Notes: a model not told the origin generated them from the sequence alone. A stretch of 64,000 nucleotides of DNA from Platerodrilus igneus (GCA_036346225.1 JARFIW010001108.1:6036501-6100500), one strand, 5' to 3'; shown: positions 35,301-50,300, counted from the first letter of the stretch. Numbers and translations are program-made.

Positions 35301-38300
35301 ACATGTGTGTGTGTGTGTATGTATGTGTCTGCGAAGAGTGTGTTGAGAGAGTATGTTAAACCGCAGTATTCGCCTCTTATAACAGACAGGCCGTACCGTG
35401 AGGCTATTCTAATCCGGATCCACTCGGAGATGGGTACGAGGAACGAAACGTAAGAGCAAACAAACAAAACTAGAAAATTATTTAGAAGCGAGTACAAATT
35501 CGGATAATCAAATAGAATAGGAAGACAGAGTCGGCATATGTAGTTGGGATGCGAGTACTAAGAACAATGTTTACGACGTTTGCAAGGAAAACGAAGCCAA
35601 ATTGAGAATATCAGGATTGTTGGGATGAGCAGGTTTAAGGTATTTGAAGTGCCGGATGCTCTTGGCACCGGAAAGATCAGTAAGTCCATAGGTCCTAGGG
35701 TAAAAAATTTTACTGATCGAAAAAGGATCAAGAAATTTAAGAGCGAATTTTGCATTAAAATGACGTGAAGCGTCGGACAAAGCGAAATCACCACGCCATA
35801 CAGAATCACCTAATCGAAAAGAAACAGAACGTCGGCGGAGATTATGGGTGTTACGATAGGCAGCGGAAAGTTTCTTGAGGACATGGAAGCGGATGTTTTT
35901 AAAATGTTGGGGATCGGGTAAAGGATGTTCAGGATCAGAAATATACATGAGGTTTACCTTGGACAGTTGTCCGAAATGATCGCCGGAAAGAATATGTTTG
36001 TGGTTCTGAACATACTTTACATAATTCGTACATTTGGGCGTCAAAAACGTTGGGCGCCAAAATTATGTTATGGTATTCCGTCCCGACAAGAAGAAGAGCA
36101 AAGAAACCAACATAAGTAGTGTACACCGATTATCACAAAAAAGGGGGAACTGAAGAATGCAGTGGTAACTAACTAATCCTACAGTGGTGTCGTCAAAAAA
36201 AGGAGAAAAACCTCAATACCGATTTCTCCCGAGGATTTTACACATTAGTTCAAGTTGAAGTCCGACATATTTTTCATCTCCAAAAATATTCATCTAATGC
36301 TCTACCTTTTTAATTGTCGTATTTTGCGGTTGATTCAGTCTTCAGTATAGTGTTTCGTTAGAAAGATGCGTTTAAAAAAAAGGAAAGTCGCCTTCATTCT
36401 TTGTTATAAAATAAATGTCATGCATATAAACATACAAAACAGACACTTTCTTATTGTAATAATCCACTATTTTAAGAGGTGTCATTCACGTCATGTTTCA
36501 TCTGTTAATGTGGGATTATAACTGCATGGTAGCACTGGCCGTCATATCGTATCTCACTTGAAGTTATTTTTATATTTAAAACACCAAGCAAACAGTTTTT
36601 TTAAAAAAAGATCATTAAAATCGTCTATGTTCCATAAGATAAAACATACGGTGGAGAAAAATATAACTATTTGTTTTTATCAGTAAACGACAACTTTTAC
36701 TAAAATGCAAGTTTTCTACTTCGCTCAACCAGATTTCTAACAACACTCATCAATATGATATGTCTACTTCAAAGGTATGCATGCATCAATAAGGAACTAG
36801 AAAATATAAACCTAAACCTGCAGACTTTGAATTAAATAGAGAATGCGTGGACTTTGTTGCCTATCTACGTAACGCATTCTTTATTTCATCGGTTTCTGAT
36901 TTTTTGGCGTTTATCCTACTTAATGACTAATGCATTACCTTAATATTGTATCAAGTGTCGCAACTTATTTTAAGGTAATTTATTTTATTGCCTTAATTGA
37001 AAATATATTTTCTAAAATCATGAAAAAAATTGAACTATCATGCTTAATTAACGTTCATTGTTCAGAAAAATCTTAATACACAGGATGCATCCATCTTTAT
37101 TCTGACCATCCAAAATTTAATTTTTTTGTTTTCTATCTGTTTATAGCTTGAGTAACGCGAACGCGTTACAAGTTTTGTTTCCTTTTGCAATGATCAGTTA
37201 ATCTTCTAATTTGTTTTTTTTTGTTTCTGATGTCCTTCAATCCTTAACATTTATTCTTAGTACAGAATAATACTGTTTTTGAACAAATTTTGGATGAAAT
37301 GAGTGTCTTATATTCGGACAGCGGCGGGAATAAACTAAGTTGAGGACAGCATGACTTGCTAAAACATGCCATCCCGAGGAGTTGCATAATCAAAATTTAT
37401 TGTCGCGTCAAAACAATTTTTCGGTTCGTATATGCCGATACTACATTTGATTTTGCAATACTCCACCCGAAGGTACTACATTGGCCAGGAAGCGAGTTCT
37501 TTACCTGGAAAATTTTAAATTTTGCCGAACCCTTGCTGTTCCAAGCAAGGTAGGGATTTTTAACGTACGTGACAACACACACACATATACACGGGACCTC
37601 CGTTGTACCTCTCATCCGAACGAAGGCGTATTTTTGTGAAAATGCTCGCCTAACATTTTTCAAGCGGACCGTGTCGGGATTCGAACCTGGGATTTTGGGC
37701 ATAGTAGTCACACACAGACCACCTATGCCACGGAGCCGCCCGTGTCTCTTGACAGTATAAAGTGATTAAAATGGTGTATATGTTTTGCGATTCATTAAAT
37801 AAAACTAAAAAGTGCAAAAGAAACATAGTTGCTGAGTTTTAATAACTTTTATGCTATTTCACGATTCCACACCTTAATTTTTGTATACCTGATGACAGTG
37901 CTAAAGTATGTACACATGCCAAAATATTTTTAAAAAGATTTTATGTAAACATATTTACTCAATTTTGCGTTCACTTAAATTTAAAAAATTTGATAAATGA
38001 GAGCTAAATTTAAATCCTTTTCAACGTCTTGCAGTTTAAAGCTCTTAAATTTTGGGAGCAAATCAAAGAATAGTTGAAAGTAATACTGTTTCTATAAATA
38101 AAAAAAATAAATATTTCTTGGACATTATTCAAAGGCGACGTAGAGCATAAAAATTTATTACTGTTCGCATCTTGTACCGTCTAAAAATTAAATAGTGCGT
38201 ATATTTTTTTGAGATTTTTAACCTTCAAACCTAGAAATTTTTTGTTATTTTTTATGCCAATGATTCAAACCACGCCAAAGAACATATTTATTCTTATCCA

Positions 38301-41300
38301 CGCAGTTTAGGATACTAAAACAAAGTACTAAGTAAGCGCAGAGGTAAGTATTTTCCTGGTACATTTGATGCAGTCGGCAAAGTTCAATAAACATATATGC
38401 AGTTACGTATGTACACCATATACAGGGTGTTCCTATACATCATGTATTTGCGCAGGGGTATCATTCTTTAGCTAATTTCGTGACTGAAAATTTATATAAA
38501 CGTAGGTCCGCAAAAGCATCGCAAGGTGCTAAAATTTCAATATTTCTTCAGTTTTTTGTTTATAGCTCCTGCAGTGTTTCAGCTACTTAGAACAAATTTG
38601 AAACATAGGTTACGTTGTAGAGCTTACATCGTTGGACATGTGATCGAAAATCTACAGGGCGATACCGTTCAGGGGCTATGCCCCCTTTTTTCGTTCTGGT
38701 AGATATTAAAAAACAAAATGAATTTTTTGTTTTGATTAGAAACTTTTTGATTTCTTGCAGTTTTTCGTACCTGCGACCGTTATCAAGGAAAGAAATTACA
38801 AAGGATTTTCTGTAAATCGCTTGCTAGGTACCTAGACGTCGCCGGAAGAAAAGTAAATACCAGGCTAACTACCAAACACGTAGAGTGGGGGCATTCGCCT
38901 ACATACCAAAACAAAAACAAAAAAAAAACACATCGCCTTCGATTATCTATTAACAATAAAGGATTCTGTACAAACAAGCAAAAGAAATAAATTAAGCGTT
39001 GTTATTTCAAAGCAAACAATTAGATAATATCAACAATTTAGTACTTACACAAAATAAAATTAATCAGTAGTAAATAAACCTGTAAAAGCTTTTTTCAAGC
39101 GTTTTTAAAATTGCATCTAATACTTTTTGAAAAATAAACTAATCTGTAGGAAAGAAATAACGTGTGAGAGCTTTTGTCAAACATTCTTTGTAATTTGTAC
39201 ATGATACCGTTTGTAAAATAAACCAATCAGTAGCAAAGTATAAGCGTGTGTGTCTGTCACACATTTTTAACAATGGTACATCACACCTGTAGAGCGATAA
39301 TATCGATTTGCAGAAACAAACAATAGCTTTACAGTGTTAATGTTTCTTATGACGTAGTTACACTAAACGCTGATACGGAATATACCATTGATATACACCA
39401 AAGAAAGCAAGTTGTATACCTGTATGTGTCTGGATACTTAGCTTGCAATTCCGTCGGGGGTGAGTCACCACAGCAACGCCATGGTAGTCAGGATTTATTC
39501 ACCCTGCTACCATAACTACAGCAGCGGTCTACGAACAAAAGGAGTTGGTCTATAGACAAAAGCAGTTAATCTACATAAGGAAGGAACCAATTTGGCCTCC
39601 TGCTAAGAGCTAAAAAAAGAATCGGATTAGAATGGGTAAGCGCAGGAAAACTCACCAATGCACGCAAGATACCTCTTACTGCTTGAACAAAAAAACGTGC
39701 ATTGCTTATGAAGTACTGTGACGAATGATGTAGAACATAATTCAACGCACAAGCTGCAGAATCAAATTAAAAATTGGTTCAAATAACACTAATTTGAACT
39801 GCAAATCCTCGCGTTATCAAAAGCTCGATTAAAAGTGAAAAACACGGTTTTATTGGATAATTCAATACACTTTATTGGATGAAGGTTTAGATGAAAAACA
39901 CATAAGAAGCAATTATAAGTTATCGGAATGTTTAACACACTAACGGATACCTAAAACAGGATATAAACTATTTAATTTGTCGAATAAATTTTCGTTTTTA
40001 AAAACAGTGGATTTGAGTTAAAATTCTGTTAAGCGTACTTATACTGAACAGGTGCACTATATAGAGTATTGTTGAAGAATTTAAGAATTGAAACGGTATT
40101 TATTCGAAGGAGTAATGAATTAACAAGGGAGAAAAAAGGGTGTTTAATTTAAGGAGAAAAATAAACGTAACAAATCTGCCTCCCCTCGCCCAGCAAAATT
40201 AACAGTTCGGTGTAGAAAAACAAAAGTAATGAGAGTGGGCAGGACAAAAAAACAAAGAGAAAAAAACCCAAACAAAAAAATTCGGTTAAAAACTAAAAGA
40301 AAATTAGTTACGAAAACCAAACAAAAAGAAAACAGAAAAAAAACACCCTAAAATAAAAAAACTCTCATCCGGCTCAAAGGGTCAATAATAGAAAGAGAAG
40401 GGAAAAAAGAAGGAAGGAAAGGAAACAAGCAACGAGCATTAAGATGGAATGACATCGACACAGCTAAAAAGTCGTCGGAAGACGGATTTTTCTAGTGAAA
40501 AAGCAGTTAGGTCTTCAACCTCAGGAAAAGAAATTGGGTTCTCGCGAAAAAACCAAAGTACAAAAAGGAACGAGGAAGAAACCAACAGTACAAGCCAAAA
40601 CAGAACCTAAGAGTCAAGCCTTAAGTAAGCAAAGGAGTAACAAGGAGAACGAGAGGAAGAGAGGGAGAGCGCTAGTAAAAGAAACGATGTACTACAAACT
40701 GTGGTAACCAAAAATATCAACAAACGAAGAACCAAAGAAAAGAATAGCTAACTACACCTAAAGTTGACTAAGTCGTGGTTTCCGAAGAAAGAAAAACGGA
40801 TTAGAAAGCACCTATCACAGGAGTGGATGGACTCTGGACTCTGTGTCTATGAAATGTGTGGGTGTATGTCTGTGTGTATGTAGTGTGTGGGTATAGATCG
40901 GACGTGTATAAAGTGTGTGTGTGTATATGTTGTATTGTACATGTTATTTTAGACCGAACTGTCGTTGCATATCTTACGATAGCTTATCGTAACAGGCATT
41001 CTTTCCGACCAACACGGTAGAAAATTTATTGCACATATTAACGAATAAACCTAGTTTTAATTAACAAGAAGTAAACGAATGTAAGCTCCACAAATCAAAA
41101 CCTAAGCCGGGATTGCAAAGTCGCATAATCGAAATGTCGCAGCGAAGACACGATATTGAGCTATACAATCGTTGCTGCAGAAGAACGAAACGAATCGAAC
41201 AAACTGTCCATTTTTCAACGGAAACATAGACACATTTTATCGTACATTACATCTTGTAACTGACCACGCGCATAGCGTTGCGAGATGTATTCACGCATTT

Positions 41301-44300
41301 GCTTACAAACATCCCAGAAGACCTGTTCACACGCGGACTGAACCAAGCATACACCGGGCAATTTCAAAGGGGTAAACCCCGGGGTTTTTCCCCATTTAAA
41401 GAAAAAAACCATTAAAATTACCCTTTAAACGTAGAACCCCCAAGACTGGTTAAAAAACCGAACCAAGGGAGAGAAAGAAAAGAAAAAAAGAATTTTAAGA
41501 AAGAAAAAAGTTGAAAAAAAATTTAGAAACCAGTAAAAAAAAAAAAGGTAGGGAAAAAACGAAAGAAAAAAAGAGGAAAAAATAGAAAAATAAGAAAGAA
41601 AAAAAAAGGTTAAACGGATAAGGAAAAGGGTTAAAAGAAACCAGAAAAACCCTTTTCCAAAAAGACAAAGAAGAAATTGTAACCATTAGATGATTCTGTT
41701 CGAAAAAAGGTGGAACCCAAAAGAAAAGGGGTTAAAAAAAATTTTTTCGGGAAAAAACCCCTTAACCGTATAAATTTTGTTTGGTATTTAGTTTTTGGGT
41801 TACCCTTAATTTTCAACATTCCAGCAAAGGCTAAATTTTTCACCCTTGGGTTTAAAATAAGGTTATAATTTATTTAAATAATAAACCAAATTTAAAAGAA
41901 GCGTGCAAACCCTTAATCAACCTTAAACTTTTGCAAAGAAACCAAACAAATCCCTTTAAAACTTAAATTAAAAATTTATTTAAAAAATTAAATATTCAAC
42001 TTAAAAATTAAATTCCTAACCTCCCCGCACCTTTTTAATTCACCCTAACCTTTAAAATTTTAATACCGCAAAATTTAAATTTTACGCGATCCCCGAACTT
42101 TCAACCTTACACCCCCGCAAGTGAACTTAACCCTCGTTATTTCCTTCAGTCCCCAAAAACCCCATCCTTACCAAATTCCTCCCCTTTTCCCGTAAAACAA
42201 TTACACCTTAAGAACCCCAATTTCACACCCGAAATTTTTCTTAACCTTAACCATGAAACCGGAACCCAAAATTCCCGGCCTTGAACAGCGCCACCACACT
42301 CCATACAAGCCTAATAAAATTTTCCCCTTATAAAAGACCATTCGTTAAACCTTTCAACATAAACAATTTAAATTTCAAATTACAAATTTATCAAACCGAT
42401 TGGTATCTATTATTATAAACAATTTCAAAAACTTTTCCAAAAACCCGGTTTGAAATATCTTTATCCCGCTGCCATTTTTACCATTACCCGTTCCTTCATT
42501 TCCCGTTTTAATTTACGACCCCCCGTTTAGAAACACCCAAAACCCTTCGCTTTCATTTCTCACAAAATATCCAGCCATTTCGATACTATTATCGCCCTTA
42601 CCCAACTTACAACGCCTACCACTTTTTAAATCCCATTCCCGACTCAAACAAGAACACGCAAAAATTCGTCTTTTACAAGCGGTCGTATAAACCATACCCA
42701 AAAAATACAACATTTCCCCCGCTTCTTTACCAAGAAACGTTTTCTTATTCACCAATTCCCATCCCTTTTAAAACAACCGAACCCTTTAAACCAAGCGGAA
42801 CCCACCCCAACGGTCCCCCAGAACCCCTTTTGAGCCCCTCCCATGAACCCCAGATTTTTTAAACAACTACTAACAAACTTTTCCCACAAAGTTACCAACA
42901 ACTCTTTACTAACATTACACCCAAATCTTTTTTACCATTAAACCCAAGTTTAAACAAGTTCTTATAACAGAACAAATTTCCAACCGTTCTACCCAACAAC
43001 CGATTAAGAGGAATTTGGAATTAAATTCGAATTTTATAAAACCACCAAATTTCACATACTACCTATATTACCAAAACGGCTACCGAAAATTTCCAAAAAA
43101 CGTTTACCCAACAACTTACCCACAGCCGCTTTCCCCCTTCAGCCCCCTTTAGATTTAACACTCTTTAACCTTGTAAGCACAATTTAAAGAACCACCTAAA
43201 TTTTATCAAAATAATTCCCATTTTAAAAACCCAAATTTTCCCAGGTTTTTAATTTTTTTTGGGTTTTTCCCGAACCTTTTCAAATTTTTTCAAAATCGTT
43301 AAAAATTTTAAACTTCCCGCCCCATTTTTGGGCTGTCCCCCTACTTTCCCCCAGCAAACCAAACCCCCACAATCCCCAAAGACTATTTTTTTACAAAATT
43401 TTCCCCAAATAACGCCTACGCTAACCGTTTTTTTACCCCAAATTTCCAACACACCAACAATTACCGGGGAAAATATTTACCCCCCGCGAATAAACCCAAT
43501 CACCACTACCCATTTCCTTACCGCCAAAACCATTTTCCTCTATTCCAATTTTGCCAACATTTCACTTAAAAATTTTAAAACCTTAACACACAAATTCCGC
43601 CAAACCAATATCACGATCCCCAAGCCCCCAAAACCCACTCACCAATCATTTCAGGTTGTTATAAGAAACCTAAAGAATTCGTATCACATACAACACAAAC
43701 CACCTTTTCACCTTTAATTAAATAACATCCTTTATTTGGACCTACAAACCACCAAAACAACCTTTCATCAAAACCCCCACGTTTCCCCCCGTTTTCAAAA
43801 CCACCCTTTTTTAAAAGCACTTTATAATTTAAATCACCAAATTATTAATAAATTTTTTTAACTTTTCCACTTGAAACGATGCCAACGATACCAAACGATA
43901 CGTAAAAACGATCGCCTTCAAGGACTTCCCCATCCCCCATTTTGAAACCCCAAACCCTTCCGGTTGCATTTCCGCAAGCCCACGCCAACGCCAAAAAACC
44001 CCAAAATTTTCGTATACCACCAAAAAATAAACAAGCAGCGTAGTCAAGCCTTTTTCTCTTTTTCCTTGCATTTTTCCTCTTTACAAGACCAAACAATTTT
44101 CCACTTCCCGAATTTGCCCATTCAACCGATATTAATCTGTGAATTTACACGCTTTCGTTTTATCCCATTAGCCTTGTTACCACTTAATAAATTCGACCAC
44201 CATACATTTTCACCTTTTAACCAAACCATGCTCCCACAGTTTTTTCCTTAATTCCTTTTAAAAACCGCCAAAAGCTAACAGAATTCCAAACGAGTCAACA

Positions 44301-47300
44301 ATCATTTCCATTTCTTTCCCCTTCCAAATGTTCCGCCCATTAATGCTTAAATTTCCCCCTCCGATCATGGAATAATCAGCAAACTTATTTCCAATCCCCA
44401 TTGATTAACTTAAGCTTTTTAAATTTCTTCAAACCCAACGGAACACTTCAACCAACAAGAATTTTCCTCCAACATCCTCTTAAAACACCATTTCGCCCAT
44501 TCTGCCTTTAAATTTTCACAAGGTTTTCAAAAACATTTTTCCGAGTCCTCAACCGCCAATCTTACAACAAAAATTTCACGACCCAAACCCGTTTAACACC
44601 CTTTAGAACCTACATCAATTCAAAATCAAACCTTCCCATCAGGCCCCAAACCACCATCGCACCAGGAAACAGTTTTTTCCATTTTTTGGGAAACCCCTTT
44701 TTCCACACCCCCCCAACCCGTCCCACCCCCCAAAACGCTTTAACGCCCGAACGCACGAAAAATCAAAACCAAAGCCCGCCCCACCACCAGAAAAACCCCA
44801 AACCCCAATGTCCCAACCCTTTTCCCCCACCATCACATCCTTTCCCCCAAATTTTCAAAACAACCCCCAAAAAACGCCCCTTTCCCCATTACAATGTTAT
44901 TGATTCGATTCGACACCATTTCGCCTGGCTTCCAGGAAGAGTTTACCAGCACGAACTAACTTCAGAAGCAACCACAATTTTTAGAAACATCGCAGCAGAG
45001 GGCGTCAAAACCTTCGCAACATTTCACACAGCAGCATTGCCCGACAACAACACACGCCCAGCTTGCACATAATCACCACATGAGCCACCCGAGAAATCAC
45101 AGACGCCACCAGTTCATCGAACACCCTACGAAATTTACAGCAGCCCGAACATATCGAAGACGCCGACGAAGCCGTGACAGACCGGCTTTGGCCACGACAC
45201 AACAGATCGACAATACAGCCAAGGCCACGAGTTTCAACCGAAACACCATTTATTAAACAGGTTGATAAAGGAAATTAGTTAGCCGCGCCGCGGCGCTGAC
45301 CCAACCCATTAATTTTTCCTTTATCTAACCTAGGTCCACACTTGTTTTTAATGGAAAACTCATTAAAAGCAATTAGTGTTAATGGGTTTTAATGAGAAAA
45401 CTCATTAAAAAGCAATTCAATTGGTCATGTGGTCATATGTATATGGTCATGTGGTCATTGGTCATTGTTGGTCATGTGGTCATGTGGTCATATGGGGCTT
45501 CACCCTAATCTTAACATCCTACATATATCCGGATATATGTCGATGCGCATCCCTGTCGGCTTAGGTCGGATAACAACATATTCGACTATCTTCGGCAATA
45601 TACGCCCCACTCTGTAGAATACATAAGAGAACAATTTTTCGTATTCAATTTAGTATTCGATAGTAGCTAGAACGGTAAACATGAGCGTCTCCAAGGTGAT
45701 TAACGTTTCTCAACTTCTTGGGAATAAAGTGAAACCGACAAATGAGCGATTTGGATTATGGCTGTTGGCAGAAAATATGTGCAACAATAATCTGGTAACA
45801 GATATTGGTAATATTTGTTATGTCGAAGGCGAGCAGATGCTGACTGGTGGACTACACACACCAATTACAGAACCATTTTGTGACAATATAATGTTGGTTA
45901 AAATTTGCGACTTTTCTGACCCGAACAAACCATCTGCAAACAAAAGGATGTTTATCCTAAAAAAGAAATTTGTGGTGCATTTAACAGCTATCTACGAAGA
46001 AAGTTTGACCGATTTGTTTCCGCTAGGCATGGTGTTAAAGCTAAGCTCCGTTTTCTCTGGAAAGCACTAACAAGATGGGCCAGAGAGTAAAAGAAATTAT
46101 CGGAAAAGAAGACCTCGAATGCATTAATAAAAATTCCAAAATCCTATATGTGTTCCATACAAAGTGGAACTAGCAGATGTTAAGTTGGAAACTTTATTGG
46201 AGGAACTACCAGATATATTAGACGAATCGAAAAGATTATTTCTATCTTTTGACATGGATGTAACCCAAGATTTTGCGGGTATATTTAGCAAGATGGAGAT
46301 GTGTAATTATTTAACTACAAACCATAACTTTTGCTATAAGGGCGAATACGAAGAAAAGTGTAATATTATAGTTGACAACGATAAAACTGTAGGAATTGAT
46401 TGTTTAACATGGCTAACAACCAATGCAAGAATTAAGATATACAACAAATTTGTGTGTCAGATAACAAGTCCTGGTGTTAATAAACAACTTGGCAATCATA
46501 TACTAGATTTTTACGTTGTCCAGATGTACGTTTAAGGGAAACATTTGCGTCTACTTTGGCCAAAGAACATGGTATTACGCGATTGGAAGCGACAATATAC
46601 AACTGTGCAATTGGAAGCAATGTCAGTGCGGAACGGGTGTATAAACCCTTAAAAGACTGTTTAACGTTATTGGAAGATAGTGTTATACTTCCTAAAGGCG
46701 CCAATGTACTCGGTACCACTTGCCAAAATGTGGAGTAAGCTATCGGACAAGCTACAAAATAGCTGCTGTTTAGTGTTAATAACCTGCTACAGTACGTGTA
46801 TTGGGGAATGGTAATACAAAGAAATTGACGGGCTTGCAAATTGTTGTCCGAAAACCAAAAGAAAGGGAAAATTGATAAAGTATGTGCTTTGGCTTTTAGT
46901 TTTAACTATTTACCTGTAAATTATTTGGAGATAGTAGAGGAGGAAGACAGCCAAGATAAAATAAAAATCTTACACAAGTGCTACATTAAAGCAGGTAGTA
47001 CATATTTTACAAAATCTGCAACACCATATTCTACAATTCCAAAAGAAATAATCATTTCGGAATTGGGATTGATAGATACGCCTAACATTCGTCCAGAGGT
47101 TGTACGACAACGCGTAAATATTGGTAGTAAACTTTATCCGTTTACGCTAAAGGAAATTGCCCCATTATGATACCATACGCTGTAAGTGGAAGGAAAAGAC
47201 AACTGGAATTAGAGTAAATGGATGCAAAAAGCGGAAGTTGGACTACATGGAAAATATTGCGTCAATACGCGAATAATACAAAGATGTGTTAGAAAAAGAA

Positions 47301-50300
47301 CATCATATTAGAGAAAACGAGAAAGAATTAAAAGGTTATTTTATGCGCCGATGGACTGACTTAGATGCATCCAGGTTCTACAAGCTGTATGCATGTGTGA
47401 TTAGTAAGAAAGGCTTCTTTAGTTATGTAGGCGTTCTTGCGGAAAAGGATGGTACTAAATCCGTATACTTTTTATAAGGTTATTCTAAAAACGTATTTAT
47501 CAAAATGGCAGATAACAAAGACGAACTAAGGAATGCGGGTTTCGTAATCTTGGCGTACACCACACGCAAAGGGGTTCCGCTAAACATTGTATATTTGCCC
47601 AGTAAAGAACCTTTCGGATCATTTAAAACCGAGGGTCTTACAACCTATAACAACCATATATTCCCAAAAGTGGTGGACATGCAACTACGCAACAGTGTGT
47701 GGGAGAAAAGGATTTCCTCCAATACCGACAAGAAGAAGTCGATCAAGCTAACAAGATACGTATGCAGGATATAGTGGGAAAGCTGCGATTAAAAGATTGT
47801 CACAAGCTGCAAGAATTACACGAAGGAATGGATCTGGTTGTCGGCGGAATCAAAGACTTTAAATATAGAGGCAAACTTCGGTACATTTTACAATTTGAAA
47901 ACCTAGACGGTCTTTATGTATCAAACTATTGGCTTAGAAAAGGAGATAGAAGGACTTGGGTGTCGATTTAAATTTTAAGCTGCGAATAAAATTAGATAAA
48001 ATTAAAACCACTGCAAACAAAACATAAAGAAAGGACTGTCTTCTGTGTATAACTTTGTATTAAAATTAAGTTTAAATGATCCATGCTTGGATTAAATTTT
48101 TTTTAAATTTGTTATGTATAATGTCAGAATAAACATTTTATAATAGTATATAACATTGTTCTTTATTTATAAAAGGCTGTGACGTTACCCGAAATAGCAG
48201 TCGCACAGAGAGGGTGCGCATGAGCAGCGCGCATGGGCAGGTGGTACGCGCAGGGCGCGCATGGGCAGGGTGTGCAGCGCAGGGTGCGCATGGCTGGGAT
48301 GTGCTGGGCGTACACGAGGGAAGCGGATGTTAACAGTCACCAAGCATCCAATTCTTTATTTGGATGGTATCGAGTACTTGCCTGCGTATGTATCCGGAGT
48401 AAAAGAATACGATTTGTATACGCAGCTTATTAATAAAATTAGTTTATCGAGGGAAGATGACAAAAGGTACATCATTCCTAATAGTACAACAATCTACGCA
48501 TGCGGGCGTAAAGATATAAGATAGGTGTTTATATTTGTATGGATTTTGTAAATCTATTGTATATATTAATTTTAAGATTCCATAATTTTTAAGTTCTCCC
48601 ACCTTCCAAATCCTTCGGCTTCTATCCTGGTTGACAGAGTATACGTGTTATCTCCACGTGGTATTCGCGGACATGGCGGTTTTAGATTTCCGGGAGATGG
48701 TTGGCTAAGGCATATGTCTTGTAGCGAAAAGGTTTTAAAGATGGGTTAAATAAAGATGGGCAAAAATTAGTCTTTAAAACGCATAACTTTGTATGGGTGG
48801 TCCTATTTAAAATCTATTTACAGATTTGGGGTCCCTAGAAAATTTAATATTAGTTGATACCTAGCAAAATATATTTATCTTAAAAGAGTGACTACCCCGC
48901 GTATAATAAATAAATATAACACTTGTCAACAAAAAGTTGTAGGAAAATTAAAGACGTATTTAATGGGGTCCAGTATTAGAATTTGTTGGTAGTAATGTTA
49001 AGTCCTACTGTATTGTAGGCGAGAAAGATACGATTAAAAAGATTAAAGGGGTCTCACGAATTGTAGTTAAGTAAAACCGAGGGTCTTACAACCTATAATG
49101 AGCATATACCTCCAAAAGGGTAGGCATGCAACTACGCAGCAGTGCGGAGAATAAGAATTCTCCAATAAGAAATTAAAGTTTCCATGTACGTAGCACCAGT
49201 CATTGGGTAACGGTAGAAATGTGGAACCTATAAAGACGATTATTAATTATGGTTTAGAAAAATAGTAGTTTTCGTGGACTAAATAAAATAGCTTAGACTG
49301 GTTAATGTATATGGTTACATACTCTCGTACACATCCACAAACATCTGTTTACGTCCACAATGGCGATACCGGTAGTTTTTGTTTAACAAATAGTAGGAAA
49401 GATACGTCAGGTGTTAGTGCGTGGAAGCCCATAGGATCGTTGGATTCAAAAAGAACGGTGCGGCGGGATGTATGGTGGTCTCCGTTAGAATAATCGAAAG
49501 TGGTTAATCAATTGTATAAGATGTTTAAATAAGCGAAAGTGTAAAGGCCTACATAAACAAAAATTTAATTATCCGACAAAAAGTGCGCGATGTGCTACAC
49601 TTATAAAGAAAGTATGGAATGGTGCTTTGCATCGGTCCTACGCAGTAAAAGGGCGACTGACTTTTCCAAGCAACTACAAGAATAGCAGTAGCGCAGAGAA
49701 GGGGTATGCATGTATTATACAGTTGCTACAAAATATGTTAGTTTACGCGTAGCTCGGATGTGTAATTGATCACGACTTAAAGATCCTCGGAGGTTTAAAA
49801 ATTCTCGGCCCATTGTCGTTTGAAAATGTTTGTAAATTATCAGAACAGGAGCGGGTTGAAGTTTAATGGATGATTGACTGAGTTTTTCTACCTTTACGAG
49901 GGAATTGGAAGTTGACAGACATCGAGCATCTAATTTCTATTTGGACGATATCGAGTACTTACCGGTTCTAGAAATCATTACGTGCGATTAACCGCTATGC
50001 GAAAGTGTAAAAGCCTACAGAAGCAAAATTTAATTATCAACGAAAAAGCGCGATGTGTTATAGAAAGTATAAAAATGGTGCTTGCATCGGTCCTAACAGT
50101 AAAAAGGAGAGTGACTTTTTCTAGCAATTACAAGAATAGCAGTAGCGCGGCGAAGGGTATGCATGTATTATACAGCGCATTGTTGCTATAAAATATGTTA
50201 GTTTACGAGAAGCTCGAACGTGCACAAATTAAATTTTAATCTATAATTAACCATGGTCGTAAAATGGGAAATTAATGGGTAATTTGAATACTGCTACATA

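Larger units (their letters stand above)
33471..36850 (-). mobile_element. internally deleted Ty3/gypsy LTR element
   Basis: Two long direct repeats (about 33471-34255 and 36066-36850) are the LTRs; shared landmarks include 'agttcaagttgaagt', 'ctttttaatt.tcgtattttgcggtt' and 'gtaaacgacaacttttactaaaatg'. Minus-strand reading: after the 5' LTR comes TGGCGCCCAACG (about 36060-36048), a primer-binding-site-like string. An integrase C-terminus (36044-35571) follows at once, so gag and most of pol are deleted. A long non-coding region then leads to the 3' LTR. The LTRs have diverged clearly, so it is old. Confidence 0.75.

Noticed and set aside
43259..43717. Open frame of 152 residues in the odd block, with others at 44686-45072 and 43829-44251
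   Set aside because: Composition-driven Pro/Asn/Thr or Gly/Phe strings with no motif, in sequence I suspect of being unreliable.
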